The notes under the pieces: model-generated
Databases searched by the model: none
Told to the model about the DNA's origin: nothing
What the model saw: only the letters and a program-made list of their open reading frames with translations
Made by a program: the position numbers and the translations under genes
Part shown: in pieces, positions 35,441 through 44,673 of the stretch
Numbering within the stretch: the stretch's first letter is position 1
How the letters are laid out: each line of letters opens with the position of its first letter
Origin: Pseudomonadota bacterium
GTDB taxonomy: Bacteria; Pseudomonadota; Alphaproteobacteria; Micropepsales; Micropepsaceae
Length of the DNA: 64,000 nucleotides
Direction: 5' to 3'
NCBI GenBank assembly: GCA_021851325.1
Contig: JAJZDZ010000002.1
Location: 1-64,000, forward strand

Positions 35441-36262
35441 ATGCCCTACCTTTCTGCCGCACTCAACGTCATGACCGCCGCCGCGCGCAAGGCCGGTCGC
35501 CGCCTGATCCGCGATTTTGGCGAAGTTGAAAACCTGCAGATCTCGCTCAAGGGACCAGGCGACTTCGTCAGCGTCGCCGACCAGCGCACCGAACGCATCC
35601 TGCTAGAAGAGCTGCAGAAAGCTCGACCGGGTTATGGCTTCCTGCTGGAGGAATCGGGCGAGATCGAAGGACCGGACAAGACCCATCGCTTCATCATCGA
35701 CCCGCTTGATGGCACGACCAATTTTTTGCATGGCATTCCTCACTTTGCGATCTCGATCGCACTGGAGCGCGAAGGTCAGCTGGTCTCGGCGGTGGTCTTC
35801 AATCCGATTACTGACGAGATGTTTGTTGCCGAGAAGGGCAGTGGCGCCTATCTCAACGACAAGCGTCTGCGCGTGGCCGCACGCAAACAGATGAACGAGG
35901 CGCTGTTCGCAACCGGTATCCCGTTCGTGGGCCGGGGCGATCATGATGCCTATCTGCAGGAGCTCTCGGCAGTGATGGCTACGACCCCGGGCGTGCGCCG
36001 CTTCGGTTCGGCAGCGCTCGACCTGGCCTGGGTTGCAGCCGGCCGCTACGACGGTTTCTGGGAGCATGGCCTGAAGGCCTGGGACGTGGCGGCAGGCATT
36101 CTGCTCGTGCGCGAGGCCCGCGGGACCGTGACGGACCTCAGTGGCGGCGGCGCCATGCTCGAAAACGGCGATATTCTCGCCAGCAATGAGAACCTGCATC
36201 CCCAGATGCTGCACCTGCTCAAGAGTGCGGGCAGAGAGGCGCGGCCGCAGGCGCACGGTTGA
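35441..36262 (+). CDS. suhB: Inositol monophosphatase family protein
   Basis: A 273-residue Mg-dependent phosphatase that hydrolyses inositol-1-phosphate; SuhB also has roles in rRNA transcription in E. coli. Metal-binding motifs are visible: GFLLEESGEIEG, then IDPLDGTTNFLHGIPHF and, near the C-terminus, WEHGLKAWDVAAGILLVREA, all with the key Asp/Glu residues. It follows efp closely. SuhB versus a plain phosphatase role cannot be separated from sequence alone. Confidence 0.93.
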   Translation: MPYLSAALNVMTAAARKAGRRLIRDFGEVENLQISLKGPGDFVSVADQRTERILLEELQKARPGYGFLLEESGEIEGPDKTHRFIIDPLDGTTNFLHGIPHFAISIALEREGQLVSAVVFNPITDEMFVAEKGSGAYLNDKRLRVAARKQMNEALFATGIPFVGRGDHDAYLQELSAVMATTPGVRRFGSAALDLAWVAAGRYDGFWEHGLKAWDVAAGILLVREARGTVTDLSGGGAMLENGDILASNENLHPQMLHLLKSAGREARPQAHG

Positions 36263-36317
36263 GCCCTGCGCACGCAACGCCTAAAGTGTGATCTCGCAGA
36301 CGCGCCAGGCTGGGCTC

Positions 36318-37205
36318 ATGACCGAGATCTCCTTCCGCCGGCTTGCCCGGACAAGCTTCATTGTTGCCGTCGCGGCCACAGCCTTCAGCTGGAACGCGGC
36401 GGCCTTTGCGCAGGTCCAGATGTATCCTGGCGACGATGTCACCGTGAACCCCTGGGCCGTCCCGGAGCCGGCTGCCACGCGCAATCTGCCCCCGGTCCAT
36501 CTTCATCCACCGCACCCGGCCAGACCGGTGCGTCCCTGGCACAAGCCTGCCCGGCCGCGCCCCAAGGCCCCGGTGAAGAAGCGCCGTGTGGTCAAACAAC
36601 GCGCGGTCAAGCCGCATTTGCCAAAGCCGGCCTTGTCCCATCCCCATCCGGCGGTCGCCATACCCGTCCACAAACCAGTCCACCGTCCTGCCCCAGGTCA
36701 ACGCAAGGCGGCGGCTCCGGTGCGGCCGCAAGCTACCGCCATACCCTTCTCTTTCGGCACCACACATGTGCCTGCCGCTGCCCCCGTCGCAGCGCACCCC
36801 AGCGTTTCTGCTGCCGCGCCGGCGCCAAGCCATACGGCTGGCGCGGTTGCAACGCCCCACATCACGGTGCCAAAGGGCCTCTCCAAGCAGGCGTCGGTAC
36901 TGTTCAATCGCAACTCGTTCGGGCTTTCGGACAACACCAACGCAACACTCAATGATCTGGCCTTCAGCCTGAAGACTGCACTGGCCAGCGGCGCCAGCCG
37001 CGTCGAGCTGGTGGGCTATGGCGGCAATCCCGGGAGCACCTCATCATCGGCCCGACGATTGAGCCTTGAACGGGCACTGGCGGTGCGCCAGGCGCTGATC
37101 GCAGATGGCGTGCCAGCCGAACGCATCGACGTGCGGGCGCTTGGCGGCGTGCCTGCCAATGATCACGGTGCCACCGATCGGGTCGATATCTTCATCAAGT
37201 CCTGA
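36318..37205 (+). CDS. OmpA-domain protein with long Pro/His/Lys-rich linker
   Basis: A 295-residue exported protein. From the ATG at 36318 a signal peptide is visible (FIVAVAATAFSWNAAAFA). Residues about 50-190 are a low-complexity linker rich in Pro, Ala, His and Lys with PVHKPVHRP-type repeats. The last about 110 residues match the OmpA C-terminal peptidoglycan-binding fold (VLFNRNSF, RVELVGYGG, RLSLERALAVRQALIADGV, RVDIFIKS). The long linker could let the domain reach the cell wall. No barrel is present. Its stop shares TGATCA with the convergent MFS gene. Confidence 0.75.
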   Translation: MTEISFRRLARTSFIVAVAATAFSWNAAAFAQVQMYPGDDVTVNPWAVPEPAATRNLPPVHLHPPHPARPVRPWHKPARPRPKAPVKKRRVVKQRAVKPHLPKPALSHPHPAVAIPVHKPVHRPAPGQRKAAAPVRPQATAIPFSFGTTHVPAAAPVAAHPSVSAAAPAPSHTAGAVATPHITVPKGLSKQASVLFNRNSFGLSDNTNATLNDLAFSLKTALASGASRVELVGYGGNPGSTSSSARRLSLERALAVRQALIADGVPAERIDVRALGGVPANDHGATDRVDIFIKS

Positions 37206-38435
37206 TCAGACGCCGGGGTGATGGGCCGAGTACTCGGCCATATCGATCTGCCGGGCCTCGCGGCCGATATAGGCGAAGATGGCGATGAACACCGCAGCCG
37301 CAGCCGCTACCAAGGCGAGTGCCGCCCCGTAACTGCCGTAGACGCCCTCCAGTTGGGCCTGCATGGTGGCGTTGTACGAAGCCAGGAAGTTGCCCAGCTG
37401 GTAAACGGTGCCAGGAAAGGTGCCCCGTGCCTCGGGCGGCGACAGTTCGTTGAGGTGGGCGGGAATGATGCCCCAGCAGCCCTGCACCATGAACTGCATG
37501 ACGAAGGCTGCGGCCCCCAGGACGTAGACCGAACTTGAGAATGCCCAGAACGGGATGACAGGCAGCGACAGCAGTGCCCCAAGGATGAGCGCCCGTCGCC
37601 GACCGATACGTTGTGACAGGGCGCCGAAGAACAGTCCGCCCAGGATCGCCCCGCCCGCAGCAATGAAGTTGATCGAGCTGATCATGCCGTGGCGCATGCC
37701 TTTGTCGACCTTGAGCATGGTGGGATAAAGATCCTGGGTGCCATGGCTGAAGAGGTTCATCGCCATCATGAACAGCATGGCGTAAAGCGCGAGCCGCCAG
37801 TGCTCGCGCAGCAACGAAACCGTGCGGCGACGGCGTCTGCTGCCGCGGTGAAAGCCTGGCGACTCCCGTACATAACGGCGGATGAAGAGAACGAGCAGGG
37901 CGGGCAGGATGCCGACCATGAACATGCCGCGCCAGCCAAGGTAGGGATAAAGAAGACCGTAGACCGCTGATGCGAGAAGCAGTCCGCTCGGATAGCCGGC
38001 CTGTAACAGGCCGGAGACGATACCACGGGCCTCCGCGGGCACGCTTTCCATGGTCAGGGACGCACCCACACCCCATTCCCCACCCATTGCGATGCCGAAG
38101 AGGGCGCGGATGACAAGAAACGTCCACAGATTGGGAGCAAAGGCGGTGGCGAAGCCCAGAACCGCATAGCAGGCGACATCCACCATCAGGACTGGGCGGC
38201 GGCCGTAATGATCGGCCAGACGGCCAAACACAAAGGCCCCCACCGGACGCAGGGCCAGGGTCAGGGTGATTGCCCAGGTGATGGCGGATACCGAACAGTT
38301 GAACGAACGGGCAATGTCCGTGACCAGAAAGATCAGCAGAAAGAAGTCGAAGGCATCCAGCGTCCAGCCAAGATAGGCGGCAATGACCGCATTGCGCTGT
38401 TCTCTTGTCGCGCCCCGAAGCAACCCACTCCGCAT
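37206..38435 (-). CDS. MFS transporter, metabolite:H+ symporter type
   Basis: A 409-residue, 12-helix carrier. It has MFS motif A (GRLADHYGRRPVLM) between TM2 and TM3 and a conserved GWTLDAFDFFLLIF start typical of the sialate/lactate/aromatic-acid symporter branch. A basic loop (HRGSRRRRRTV) splits the two halves. It lies 90 bases downstream of the CoA-transferase genes on the same strand, so an organic acid such as a ketoacid is a plausible substrate (inference). The substrate cannot be read from sequence. Confidence 0.85.
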   Translation of the reverse strand: MRSGLLRGATREQRNAVIAAYLGWTLDAFDFFLLIFLVTDIARSFNCSVSAITWAITLTLALRPVGAFVFGRLADHYGRRPVLMVDVACYAVLGFATAFAPNLWTFLVIRALFGIAMGGEWGVGASLTMESVPAEARGIVSGLLQAGYPSGLLLASAVYGLLYPYLGWRGMFMVGILPALLVLFIRRYVRESPGFHRGSRRRRRTVSLLREHWRLALYAMLFMMAMNLFSHGTQDLYPTMLKVDKGMRHGMISSINFIAAGGAILGGLFFGALSQRIGRRRALILGALLSLPVIPFWAFSSSVYVLGAAAFVMQFMVQGCWGIIPAHLNELSPPEARGTFPGTVYQLGNFLASYNATMQAQLEGVYGSYGAALALVAAAAAVFIAIFAYIGREARQIDMAEYSAHHPGV

Positions 38436-38525
38436 CTCTGTCCGCCGCCTGATGATCCCCTGCTCAGGCTAGGGGGCGAGCTCACAGGGTGCAATGGCAG
38501 CTGGCCAAGATTGCCGTCCGCGGGC

Positions 38526-39155
38526 TCAGTCGACCAAGGTTGCCTCTGTTTTGCTGCGGAGCTCGTCGATCGCGACCCCGGGTGCCAGCTCGACGAGCTT
38601 CAGCCCGCCAGCCACGACGTCCAGGACCGCCAGGTTGGTGATAATGCGCTCAACGCAATGAACACCAGTCAGCGGCAGCGTGCAGCGCCGCAACACCTTT
38701 GTGTTTCCGGCTTTGTCGGTATGGTCCATGGTCACCACACAGCGCTTGACGCCAGCCACCAGATCCATTGCCCCGCCCATGCCCTTTACGAGCTTTCCAG
38801 GAACCATCCAGTTGGCAAGGTCGCCGGTTTCGCTGACTTCCATGGCGCCAAGGATGGACAGGTCTATGTGTCCGCCACGAATCATGGCGAAGCTTTCTGC
38901 TGACGAAAAGAAGGAGGTTTGCGGCAGCGCCGTTACCGTCTGCTTGCCCGCATTGATAAGGTCGGCGTCAACCTCATCCTCGCGCGGAAATGGCCCCATG
39001 CCCAGCATGCCGTTTTCGCTCTGCAGCGTCACATGCATGCCCGGGGGAATGTAGTTGGCTACCAGCGTCGGTATCCCGATGCCGAGATTGACATAGAAGC
39101 CGTCGCGCAATTCCTGTGCGGCGCGTTTGGCCATATCGTCTCTGGTCCAGGCCAT
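38526..39155 (-). CDS. scoB: 3-oxoacid CoA-transferase subunit B
   Basis: A 209-residue beta subunit of a succinyl-CoA:3-oxoacid (acetoacetate) CoA-transferase, which activates acetoacetate using succinyl-CoA. The catalytic SENGMLG glutamate motif is at residues about 45-52, and [21 protein letters not shown] is typical of the family. It follows subunit A after 31 bases. The SCOT rather than AtoA assignment is by overall resemblance. With phaB elsewhere in the window it suggests ketone-body or polyhydroxybutyrate turnover. Confidence 0.92.
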   Translation of the reverse strand: MAWTRDDMAKRAAQELRDGFYVNLGIGIPTLVANYIPPGMHVTLQSENGMLGMGPFPREDEVDADLINAGKQTVTALPQTSFFSSAESFAMIRGGHIDLSILGAMEVSETGDLANWMVPGKLVKGMGGAMDLVAGVKRCVVTMDHTDKAGNTKVLRRCTLPLTGVHCVERIITNLAVLDVVAGGLKLVELAPGVAIDELRSKTEATLVD

Positions 39156-39186
39156 AAATGATCTCCAGAACGACCCCTAAGGGCCC

Positions 39187-39888
39187 TCAAGTACGGGTCG
39201 TGCGCTTTTCGATGCGCTTCTCGTACGCGCGCCCGGCAAAGATGCGCTGTACAAAAATCCCCGGCGTATGAATATGATCAGGATCGAGACTGCCAACCGG
39301 CACCAGCTGTTCGACCTCCGCGACGGTTACCTTGCCAGCGGTGGCCATCATCGGATTGAAATTGCGCGCGGTCTTGCGATAGACGAGATTTCCCTCCTCG
39401 TCACCCTTCCAGGCCTTGACGATGGCAAGATCAGCTCTCAGCCCACGCTCAAGAACATAGGTTTCGCCATCAAAGACCTTGAGCTCCTTTCCTTCCGCGA
39501 TCACCGTACCAACGCCGGTCTTGGTATAAAAACCCGGGATGCCGGCGCCGCCTGCACGAATACGTTCCGCCAAGGTTCCTTGCGGGTTGAATTCGAGTTC
39601 AAGCTCGCCTGACAGATACTGGCGCTCGAAGGTGGCGTTCTCACCCACGTAGGAGCTGATCATTTTACGGATCTGTCGGGTGGCCAGCAAAAGACCAAGG
39701 CCAAAATCATCCACCCCGGCATTGTTGGAAATGACGGTCAGGTCCTTAACCTGGCTGTCGCGCAGCGCTGCGATCAGTTTTTCCGGAATCCCGCAAAGTC
39801 CGAAGCCCCCTGACATGATGGTCATGCCATCGAACAAGAGGCCCTCGAGCGCCGACTTTGCGTCTTTGTAGACTTTCTGCATGAGCAT
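39187..39888 (-). CDS. scoA: 3-oxoacid CoA-transferase subunit A
   Basis: A 233-residue alpha subunit, partner of the adjacent subunit B. The glycine-rich FGLCGIPEKLI near residue 29 and KMISSYVGENATFERQYLSGELELEFNPQGTLAERIR (seen in pieces) mark the family. The frame starts MLMQKVYKD; the second Met at 39882 is equally possible. The downstream gene scoB and then an MFS carrier are on the same strand. Confidence 0.92.
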   Translation of the reverse strand: MLMQKVYKDAKSALEGLLFDGMTIMSGGFGLCGIPEKLIAALRDSQVKDLTVISNNAGVDDFGLGLLLATRQIRKMISSYVGENATFERQYLSGELELEFNPQGTLAERIRAGGAGIPGFYTKTGVGTVIAEGKELKVFDGETYVLERGLRADLAIVKAWKGDEEGNLVYRKTARNFNPMMATAGKVTVAEVEQLVPVGSLDPDHIHTPGIFVQRIFAGRAYEKRIEKRTTRT

Positions 39889-39945
39889 GTTCCGACGCGT
39901 CTGCTGCAGGCTTATCGCAATTCCGAAGTTGGGCGCAAGGCCGGC

Positions 39946-40563
39946 TCAAAGGCCAATACGCGCCCGGAATTCAGCGGTGCTATTGGTCCGTGGAAACGCT
40001 TCCTCTGGCACGGCACAGTGGAGGAAGCGGCACAGCGGTTCCCATCCTTCGCCGACGTCATAAGAAAGGAGGCGGTCCGGCCCCAGGGCTGCCGCCACCG
40101 CGCGGTTGTGCGCTTCATAGACCGCGATGACGTGATCCTTATCGAAACGCGTGCCGAACACCTTTTCAAGCAGCACGCGCGCCATAGCCTGCTGGGCGCC
40201 GCGCACACCCTCGGCCGGAGCGGAATGAAGGATGCCTTCAAATATGGTCTGGGAAATGCTCGCGTACCAGGCCTCGCTGTCCCGTCGGGTCAAAATGAAC
40301 TTGGCATTGGGAAATTGCTTTGCCAGTTCGCGCCAGAAATGACAGACCGGCCAGTCGACTCCGGCGCGATAGTCGGCGAGAAACCCATGCCATTCCGGAA
40401 GTTCCCCGAGCAGCGCCTGCCGCCAGATCTCTGCATGTTGGGGCCGCTGAAATACTTCGAGCATGTGATAGCAGGGCGCGTAGCCCAATCGCTCGAGAGC
40501 TGACCGCAACGACAGTGTGCCGGTCCGTCCGAACCCTGCCCCAATAACCTCCACCTGCGCCAT
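39946..40563 (-). CDS. Sulfotransferase-family protein (Sulfotransfer_4 type)
   Basis: A 205-residue P-loop protein. The 5'-phosphosulfate-binding-like loop is GFGRTGTLSLRSALERLGY at residues 9-27, followed by PCYHMLEV and the FILTRRDSEAWYASI strand, typical of this family. No signal peptide is seen, so it is cytoplasmic. Its substrate is unknown; some members are described only as NAD-dependent epimerase/sulfotransferase-like. It lies 57 bases upstream of scoA on the same strand, but may be unrelated to it. Confidence 0.75.
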   Translation of the reverse strand: MAQVEVIGAGFGRTGTLSLRSALERLGYAPCYHMLEVFQRPQHAEIWRQALLGELPEWHGFLADYRAGVDWPVCHFWRELAKQFPNAKFILTRRDSEAWYASISQTIFEGILHSAPAEGVRGAQQAMARVLLEKVFGTRFDKDHVIAVYEAHNRAVAAALGPDRLLSYDVGEGWEPLCRFLHCAVPEEAFPRTNSTAEFRARIGL

Positions 40564-40698
40564 CCTTTGTTCCTTGCCCCGTCACTGTGAGCCAGTCCAC
40601 GGGCGCAGGCAACCACACGGGCACCGCTGCGGCCGGCGCACCAACCGGAACATCCCGCGGCCACTGCGCCGCCCTCGCCCATTCCTCGGCCCCGTCGA

Positions 40699-41976
40699 CT
40701 AGTCCTGCGGGACAACCTCACTCAGCCGGTCAACCTGACGCAATTTGGGAAAGCCCCACATCCACAGGACGGCCACCAGAAGCGTGCCGATGCCCCCCAC
40801 AACAACAGCTGGCACCGTACCCCACCAGCTGGCGGTGAGGCCGGACTCGAATTCACCAAGTTCATTTGAGGCGCCGATAAACAGCATGTTGACGGCACTG
40901 ACCCGACCACGCATGGCATCCGGAGTTGCCATCTGGATCAGGGAGGTGCGGATAAAGACGCTCACCATATCGGCGCCGCCGAGCACGAAGAGCGCCGCAA
41001 GCGACAGGTAGAAGCTGGTAGACAGTCCAAAGAGGATGGTTGCAAGGCCGAACACCGCTACGGCTACAAACATCGCGCTGCCCGCGTGGCGCTGCAACGG
41101 CCAGCGGCCAAAGCCAATGGCCATTAAGGCTGCACCCAACGCCGGGGCGCTGCGCAGCATGCCAAGACCGAGCGGCCCGACATGCAGGATATCGCGCGCG
41201 TAGGCAGGCAGGAGCGCCACAGCGCCGCCTAACAACACGGCAAAGAGATCAAGAGATATCGCGCCCAGAACCACCGGTCGCGCGCGTACGAAGCGCACGC
41301 CCTCACCAACCCGTTCATAGGCGCTGGTCTGACGATTGTGCGCGGCAGAGCGGCGTCGGCCGCCAAGGCTGGTAACCCCCAATGCCGCAACGCCGAAACA
41401 GAGCACGCATGTGCTATAGGCTGCAACGGGGCCCAGCACATAGAGAAAGCCGCCAAGAGCGGGCCCGGCAATCACGGCGGTCTGGAAGACCGACGAGCTC
41501 CAGCCAATAGCTTTGGGCAGGCGTTCGAATGGCACCAGAAAGGGCAGCAGCGAGGAGCCGGCCGGACCGGCAAAGCCGCGACCAGCCCCCAAAAGCACGA
41601 GCACCACATAAAAGGGCAAGGTGTGCGTAATCTTCATGTCACTGAGCAGGACGAACAACACCGCGCAGACCGCGCTTACACCCAGACTGAGGGCATAAAT
41701 GTGCCGCTGATCCCTGCGATCGACGATGTCGCCAGCGGGCAGGGTCAGAAGAAACATCGGCACAAACTGGCTGAGACCAACGAGGCCAAGGGCAAGTGGG
41801 GTACGGGCGATGGCATAGATCTGCCAGCCGACCGCAACCGAAAGGATCTGCGCCGCCACCGCCGATAGAAAGCGCACTCCCAGGAACACATAAAAGTCCC
41901 TGTCGCGATAGGCGAACGGTTCTAGCCCGCTCCGCGGTCCTGGACCTTTCGGCGGTGCGGTCTCGTCCTTTGCCAT
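40699..41976 (-). CDS. MFS transporter, EntS-like exporter type
   Basis: A 425-residue, 12-helix major facilitator resembling the MFS_3/EntS exporter group. The N-terminal half shows FLSAVAAQILSVAVGWQIYA and the motif-A-like GDIVDRRDQRHIYAL; a long loop (GGRRRSAAHNRQTSAYERV) separates the halves. Its ATG overlaps the stop of the glycosyltransferase gene (ATGA), so the pair is coupled. Export of a glycosylated or sulfated small molecule is possible (inference). Confidence 0.82.
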   Translation of the reverse strand: MAKDETAPPKGPGPRSGLEPFAYRDRDFYVFLGVRFLSAVAAQILSVAVGWQIYAIARTPLALGLVGLSQFVPMFLLTLPAGDIVDRRDQRHIYALSLGVSAVCAVLFVLLSDMKITHTLPFYVVLVLLGAGRGFAGPAGSSLLPFLVPFERLPKAIGWSSSVFQTAVIAGPALGGFLYVLGPVAAYSTCVLCFGVAALGVTSLGGRRRSAAHNRQTSAYERVGEGVRFVRARPVVLGAISLDLFAVLLGGAVALLPAYARDILHVGPLGLGMLRSAPALGAALMAIGFGRWPLQRHAGSAMFVAVAVFGLATILFGLSTSFYLSLAALFVLGGADMVSVFIRTSLIQMATPDAMRGRVSAVNMLFIGASNELGEFESGLTASWWGTVPAVVVGGIGTLLVAVLWMWGFPKLRQVDRLSEVVPQD

Positions 41977-43064
41977 CAGACCCCGGCGCTCTGGGCACGC
42001 GCGAGGACACGACGATAGACGGCAAAGGTCCCGCGTACATACGCCTCCGCGGTGAACTGGCTTGCGAAGCTGCGCGTGCCGCCATCCACCAGACGCTGGG
42101 CCAGATCCGGTGCGTTCAGGATCAATCGAATCGCTGCGGCCAGTGCTGGCGGATTGTCGATCGGTACCATGAGGCCATTCTCGCCATCGCGTACATAGGC
42201 ACGCGGCCCCTGTGCCGCCGCTACGATAAGGGGGCGCCGGGCTGACCAGGCTTCCGCCATCACGGTACCAAATGGTTCAAAGCGCGAGGGCATGACGCAG
42301 ATATCACAGGCCGAAAGCAGGCCCGCACGGTCTTCCTGCCAGCCAAGAAAGCGGACGCGCGCACCAAGCCCCAGCGTCCGGACGAGGTCCTCATACTCCT
42401 TGCGGTTGGGTCCTTCTCCTGCGATCCACAAAAAGGCGCCATCGACCTCTTTCAGCGCGTGCAGCAGGGTGTCGATGCCCTTCTTGGGATGAAGTCGCGC
42501 CAGCACGAGGAGGAGGGCAACATCATCCGGTGTATCAAAGCGGGCACGGCTGACAGGCGTACCCGCACCCGTGTCAACCGTGGAAAAAGTGTGGACGCGG
42601 GAAATGTGTTCCTCATCAACACCGCCATCGCGCAAATGCCGCTCCAAATCTGGCGTAATCGCAATGAAGTCATCGCAGGCGCGAAAATCCTTCATCTGGC
42701 GATAGCCGCCAAACCAGCCGATATTGGCGCAACCTGGCCGCCGGCGCGCAAAATGCCCGGCCCGTCCGGTCCAGTACTGGGCGATCTGCGGACGGAAGCT
42801 TTGATGTACGCGCTCAAGGGCAAGACGGGTTGGCCACGGCCATAGCGTCCGGAAACCGGCGGTAGCCACGGCGATACCCAGGTCCTTGAGGCGGGCGATC
42901 TGGCGAGACGGAACGTTAGGCCGAATCGCGACATGTTGATGAAGGCCAGCCTGGTGCAGCGCCTCTACCGCGTCAAAGAAGAAGGTCTCGATGCCGCCGA
43001 TTCCAGCGCCCGACATGACCTGGAGGACCTTAATCGGAGGGGCCTCATCCACGAGACTCATCAA
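41976..43064 (-). CDS. Group-4 glycosyltransferase (GT-B fold)
   Basis: A 362-residue GT4 enzyme. Early GAGIGGIETFFFDAVEAL is the acceptor-domain loop; the C-terminal donor domain shows LLVLARLHPKKGIDTLLHAL, FLGWQEDRAGLLSACDICVMPSRFEPFGTVMAEAWSARRPLIVA in segments, with the EX7E-like Glu pair. No membrane segment or signal is seen. The start may be the second Met one codon in. It is coupled to the downstream MFS gene and lies divergent from a sulfotransferase-like gene. Donor and acceptor sugars are unknown. Confidence 0.85.
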   Translation of the reverse strand: MMSLVDEAPPIKVLQVMSGAGIGGIETFFFDAVEALHQAGLHQHVAIRPNVPSRQIARLKDLGIAVATAGFRTLWPWPTRLALERVHQSFRPQIAQYWTGRAGHFARRRPGCANIGWFGGYRQMKDFRACDDFIAITPDLERHLRDGGVDEEHISRVHTFSTVDTGAGTPVSRARFDTPDDVALLLVLARLHPKKGIDTLLHALKEVDGAFLWIAGEGPNRKEYEDLVRTLGLGARVRFLGWQEDRAGLLSACDICVMPSRFEPFGTVMAEAWSARRPLIVAAAQGPRAYVRDGENGLMVPIDNPPALAAAIRLILNAPDLAQRLVDGGTRSFASQFTAEAYVRGTFAVYRRVLARAQSAGV

Positions 43065-43196
43065 AGACCCCCCAAGGGCGGGAACGTCACAGCCATGAAC
43101 GACATTTCGATACAGGATACTTCTTTCAATCGCACCGACTTTTGGCGATTACCTTGCGCAAGGATTGCGGCTGTAGCAACAGTCGCAATAGGGGAC

Positions 43197-44081
43197 ATGG
43201 CGGACACCACAGAAAAACTGAAATTACCTTCCAAAGCTATCCTCTTGGAGCGTCTGCGGGCCAGATTCTCCCAGCCACACCCTGCGCCCCTCATTCTCTT
43301 CGGTAACCAGAAGTCAGGTGGGACGGCCATTGCCGGCCTGCTTGCAGCGGCAACCGGGCTGCGGGCGACCCTCGATCTGAGCGGCACGAAGGCTCCCTAT
43401 TTTTCCCAGCTGATGCAGGGCAAGGTCAGCCTTCGGACCTTCGTCCGCCGCAATGCCTTCAGCTTCTCGGCTCCCATCATCAAGGACGGCAGCCTGACCT
43501 TCGTAGGCGAGCCCCTGATGGAGCATTTCGGGCTCAAGCGGGCCGGGTTCATCATCCGCGATCCCTTTGACAATATTCGCAGCATTCTCGACCGGCTGAA
43601 ATTGCCGGGACATTTGCAGAGCCTCGATATCAGCACGCTTAAAATTAACCGGACCTGGAAGTCCATCCTTTCAGGTGAGGACATCGGCCTGCCAAAGGGC
43701 CATTATATCGAAACTCTGGCCAGGCGCTGGCTTGCCGCAACCGAATTCTATGAACGCGAACGCCACCGCCTGACGCTGGTGCGCTATGACCGGTTTTGTG
43801 CCGACAAACGGGGGACCATCCTGTGGCTGGCGCATACATTCAATCTCAGCGCCTGCCATGACGTGACGGCGCTGCTCGATCATCCGTTCCAGCGCCGTGG
43901 CACGCCCACACGCGACTGGGAAGGCTTCTTCGGGCACGACAACATGGAGCGGATAACCCAGATTTGCGGCTCGGCCGCGATGCGTCTTGGCTATTATCCG
44001 CCCGCCTTCCTGCAGGCAGCGCCAGCGGTCGCTCCGCTGAGGCAGTCCCGGGCAAAGCGGAGCGCGGCATCGCGCCCCTGA
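43197..44081 (+). CDS. Sulfotransferase-family protein
   Basis: About 294 residues from the ATG at 43197 (MADTTEKLKL); an alternative ATG at 43095 adds 34 residues and lies only 31 bases from the divergent glycosyltransferase start. The P-loop is FGNQKSGGTAIAGLLAAATG, and FIIRDPFDNIRSILDRL resembles the 3'-phosphate-binding strand; LVRYDRFCADKRG follows. Family assignment is moderate because similarity is motif-level. The close divergent arrangement with the glycosyltransferase suggests a shared control region and a common product. Confidence 0.7.
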   Translation: MADTTEKLKLPSKAILLERLRARFSQPHPAPLILFGNQKSGGTAIAGLLAAATGLRATLDLSGTKAPYFSQLMQGKVSLRTFVRRNAFSFSAPIIKDGSLTFVGEPLMEHFGLKRAGFIIRDPFDNIRSILDRLKLPGHLQSLDISTLKINRTWKSILSGEDIGLPKGHYIETLARRWLAATEFYERERHRLTLVRYDRFCADKRGTILWLAHTFNLSACHDVTALLDHPFQRRGTPTRDWEGFFGHDNMERITQICGSAAMRLGYYPPAFLQAAPAVAPLRQSRAKRSAASRP

Positions 44082-44159
44082 TTTGTCCTCGCCAGGCCCA
44101 CAGGCCTTCGCGTTGACGGCGCCAGTCACCGCCTTGCGGCTGACCTCATCGCTTTGCTC

Positions 44160-44624
44160 TCAGCCTGCGCGCTTTCGCTGCGGCACACGAATGCCATCGG
44201 TGCCTGAAAGACGGATGGTGATAACCGTTTGCCCGCGGCCCACCCGAAACCTGGTTGCGTTAAAGCCAGGTTCGCTCAGAAATGGCGTCGCATTGTTGGA
44301 AAACCCGTAGGGCTCAAGAGGAAGACCCAGAACGTCTGTATCGAATTTGCCATTGCGATTGATGTCCTGGAACATCTTGATGGCATAAAATCCGGGCCTG
44401 ACATGCCGAAAGGTAAACGTCGTACTCGGAAACCTGGCTGGCACATTGCGCGACGCCAGAGGATGATTGTTGTGGTGATAATCAGCGCGATCGAACAGCG
44501 CCGCCGAGACAATTCCACCCTTGGGCGAGACATGATCAACATGAACCAGAATCTCGCCCGCACGACAGCCCGCCATCACGGCGCTCCCCGCCAGCATCAC
44601 AGCCAAAATGTACCTGATCGCCAT
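44160..44624 (-). CDS. DUF2141 family exported protein
   Basis: A 154-residue protein. From the ATG at 44624 it has a signal sequence (MAIRYILAVMLAGSAVMAGC) whose AVMAGC end looks like a lipobox, so it may be a lipoprotein. The DUF2141 core is visible: GGIVSAALFDRADY, GFYAIKMFQDINRNGKFDTD and LPLEPYGFSNNA, an immunoglobulin-like beta sandwich of unknown function. The longer frame upstream runs through mscS and is rejected. It follows mscS by 49 bases on the same strand. Confidence 0.82.
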   Translation of the reverse strand: MAIRYILAVMLAGSAVMAGCRAGEILVHVDHVSPKGGIVSAALFDRADYHHNNHPLASRNVPARFPSTTFTFRHVRPGFYAIKMFQDINRNGKFDTDVLGLPLEPYGFSNNATPFLSEPGFNATRFRVGRGQTVITIRLSGTDGIRVPQRKRAG

Positions 44625-44673
44625 CTCTTGCCCTCGATCCGGGTGCACATTCCGCCATGCCGGAGCCAGTCTT

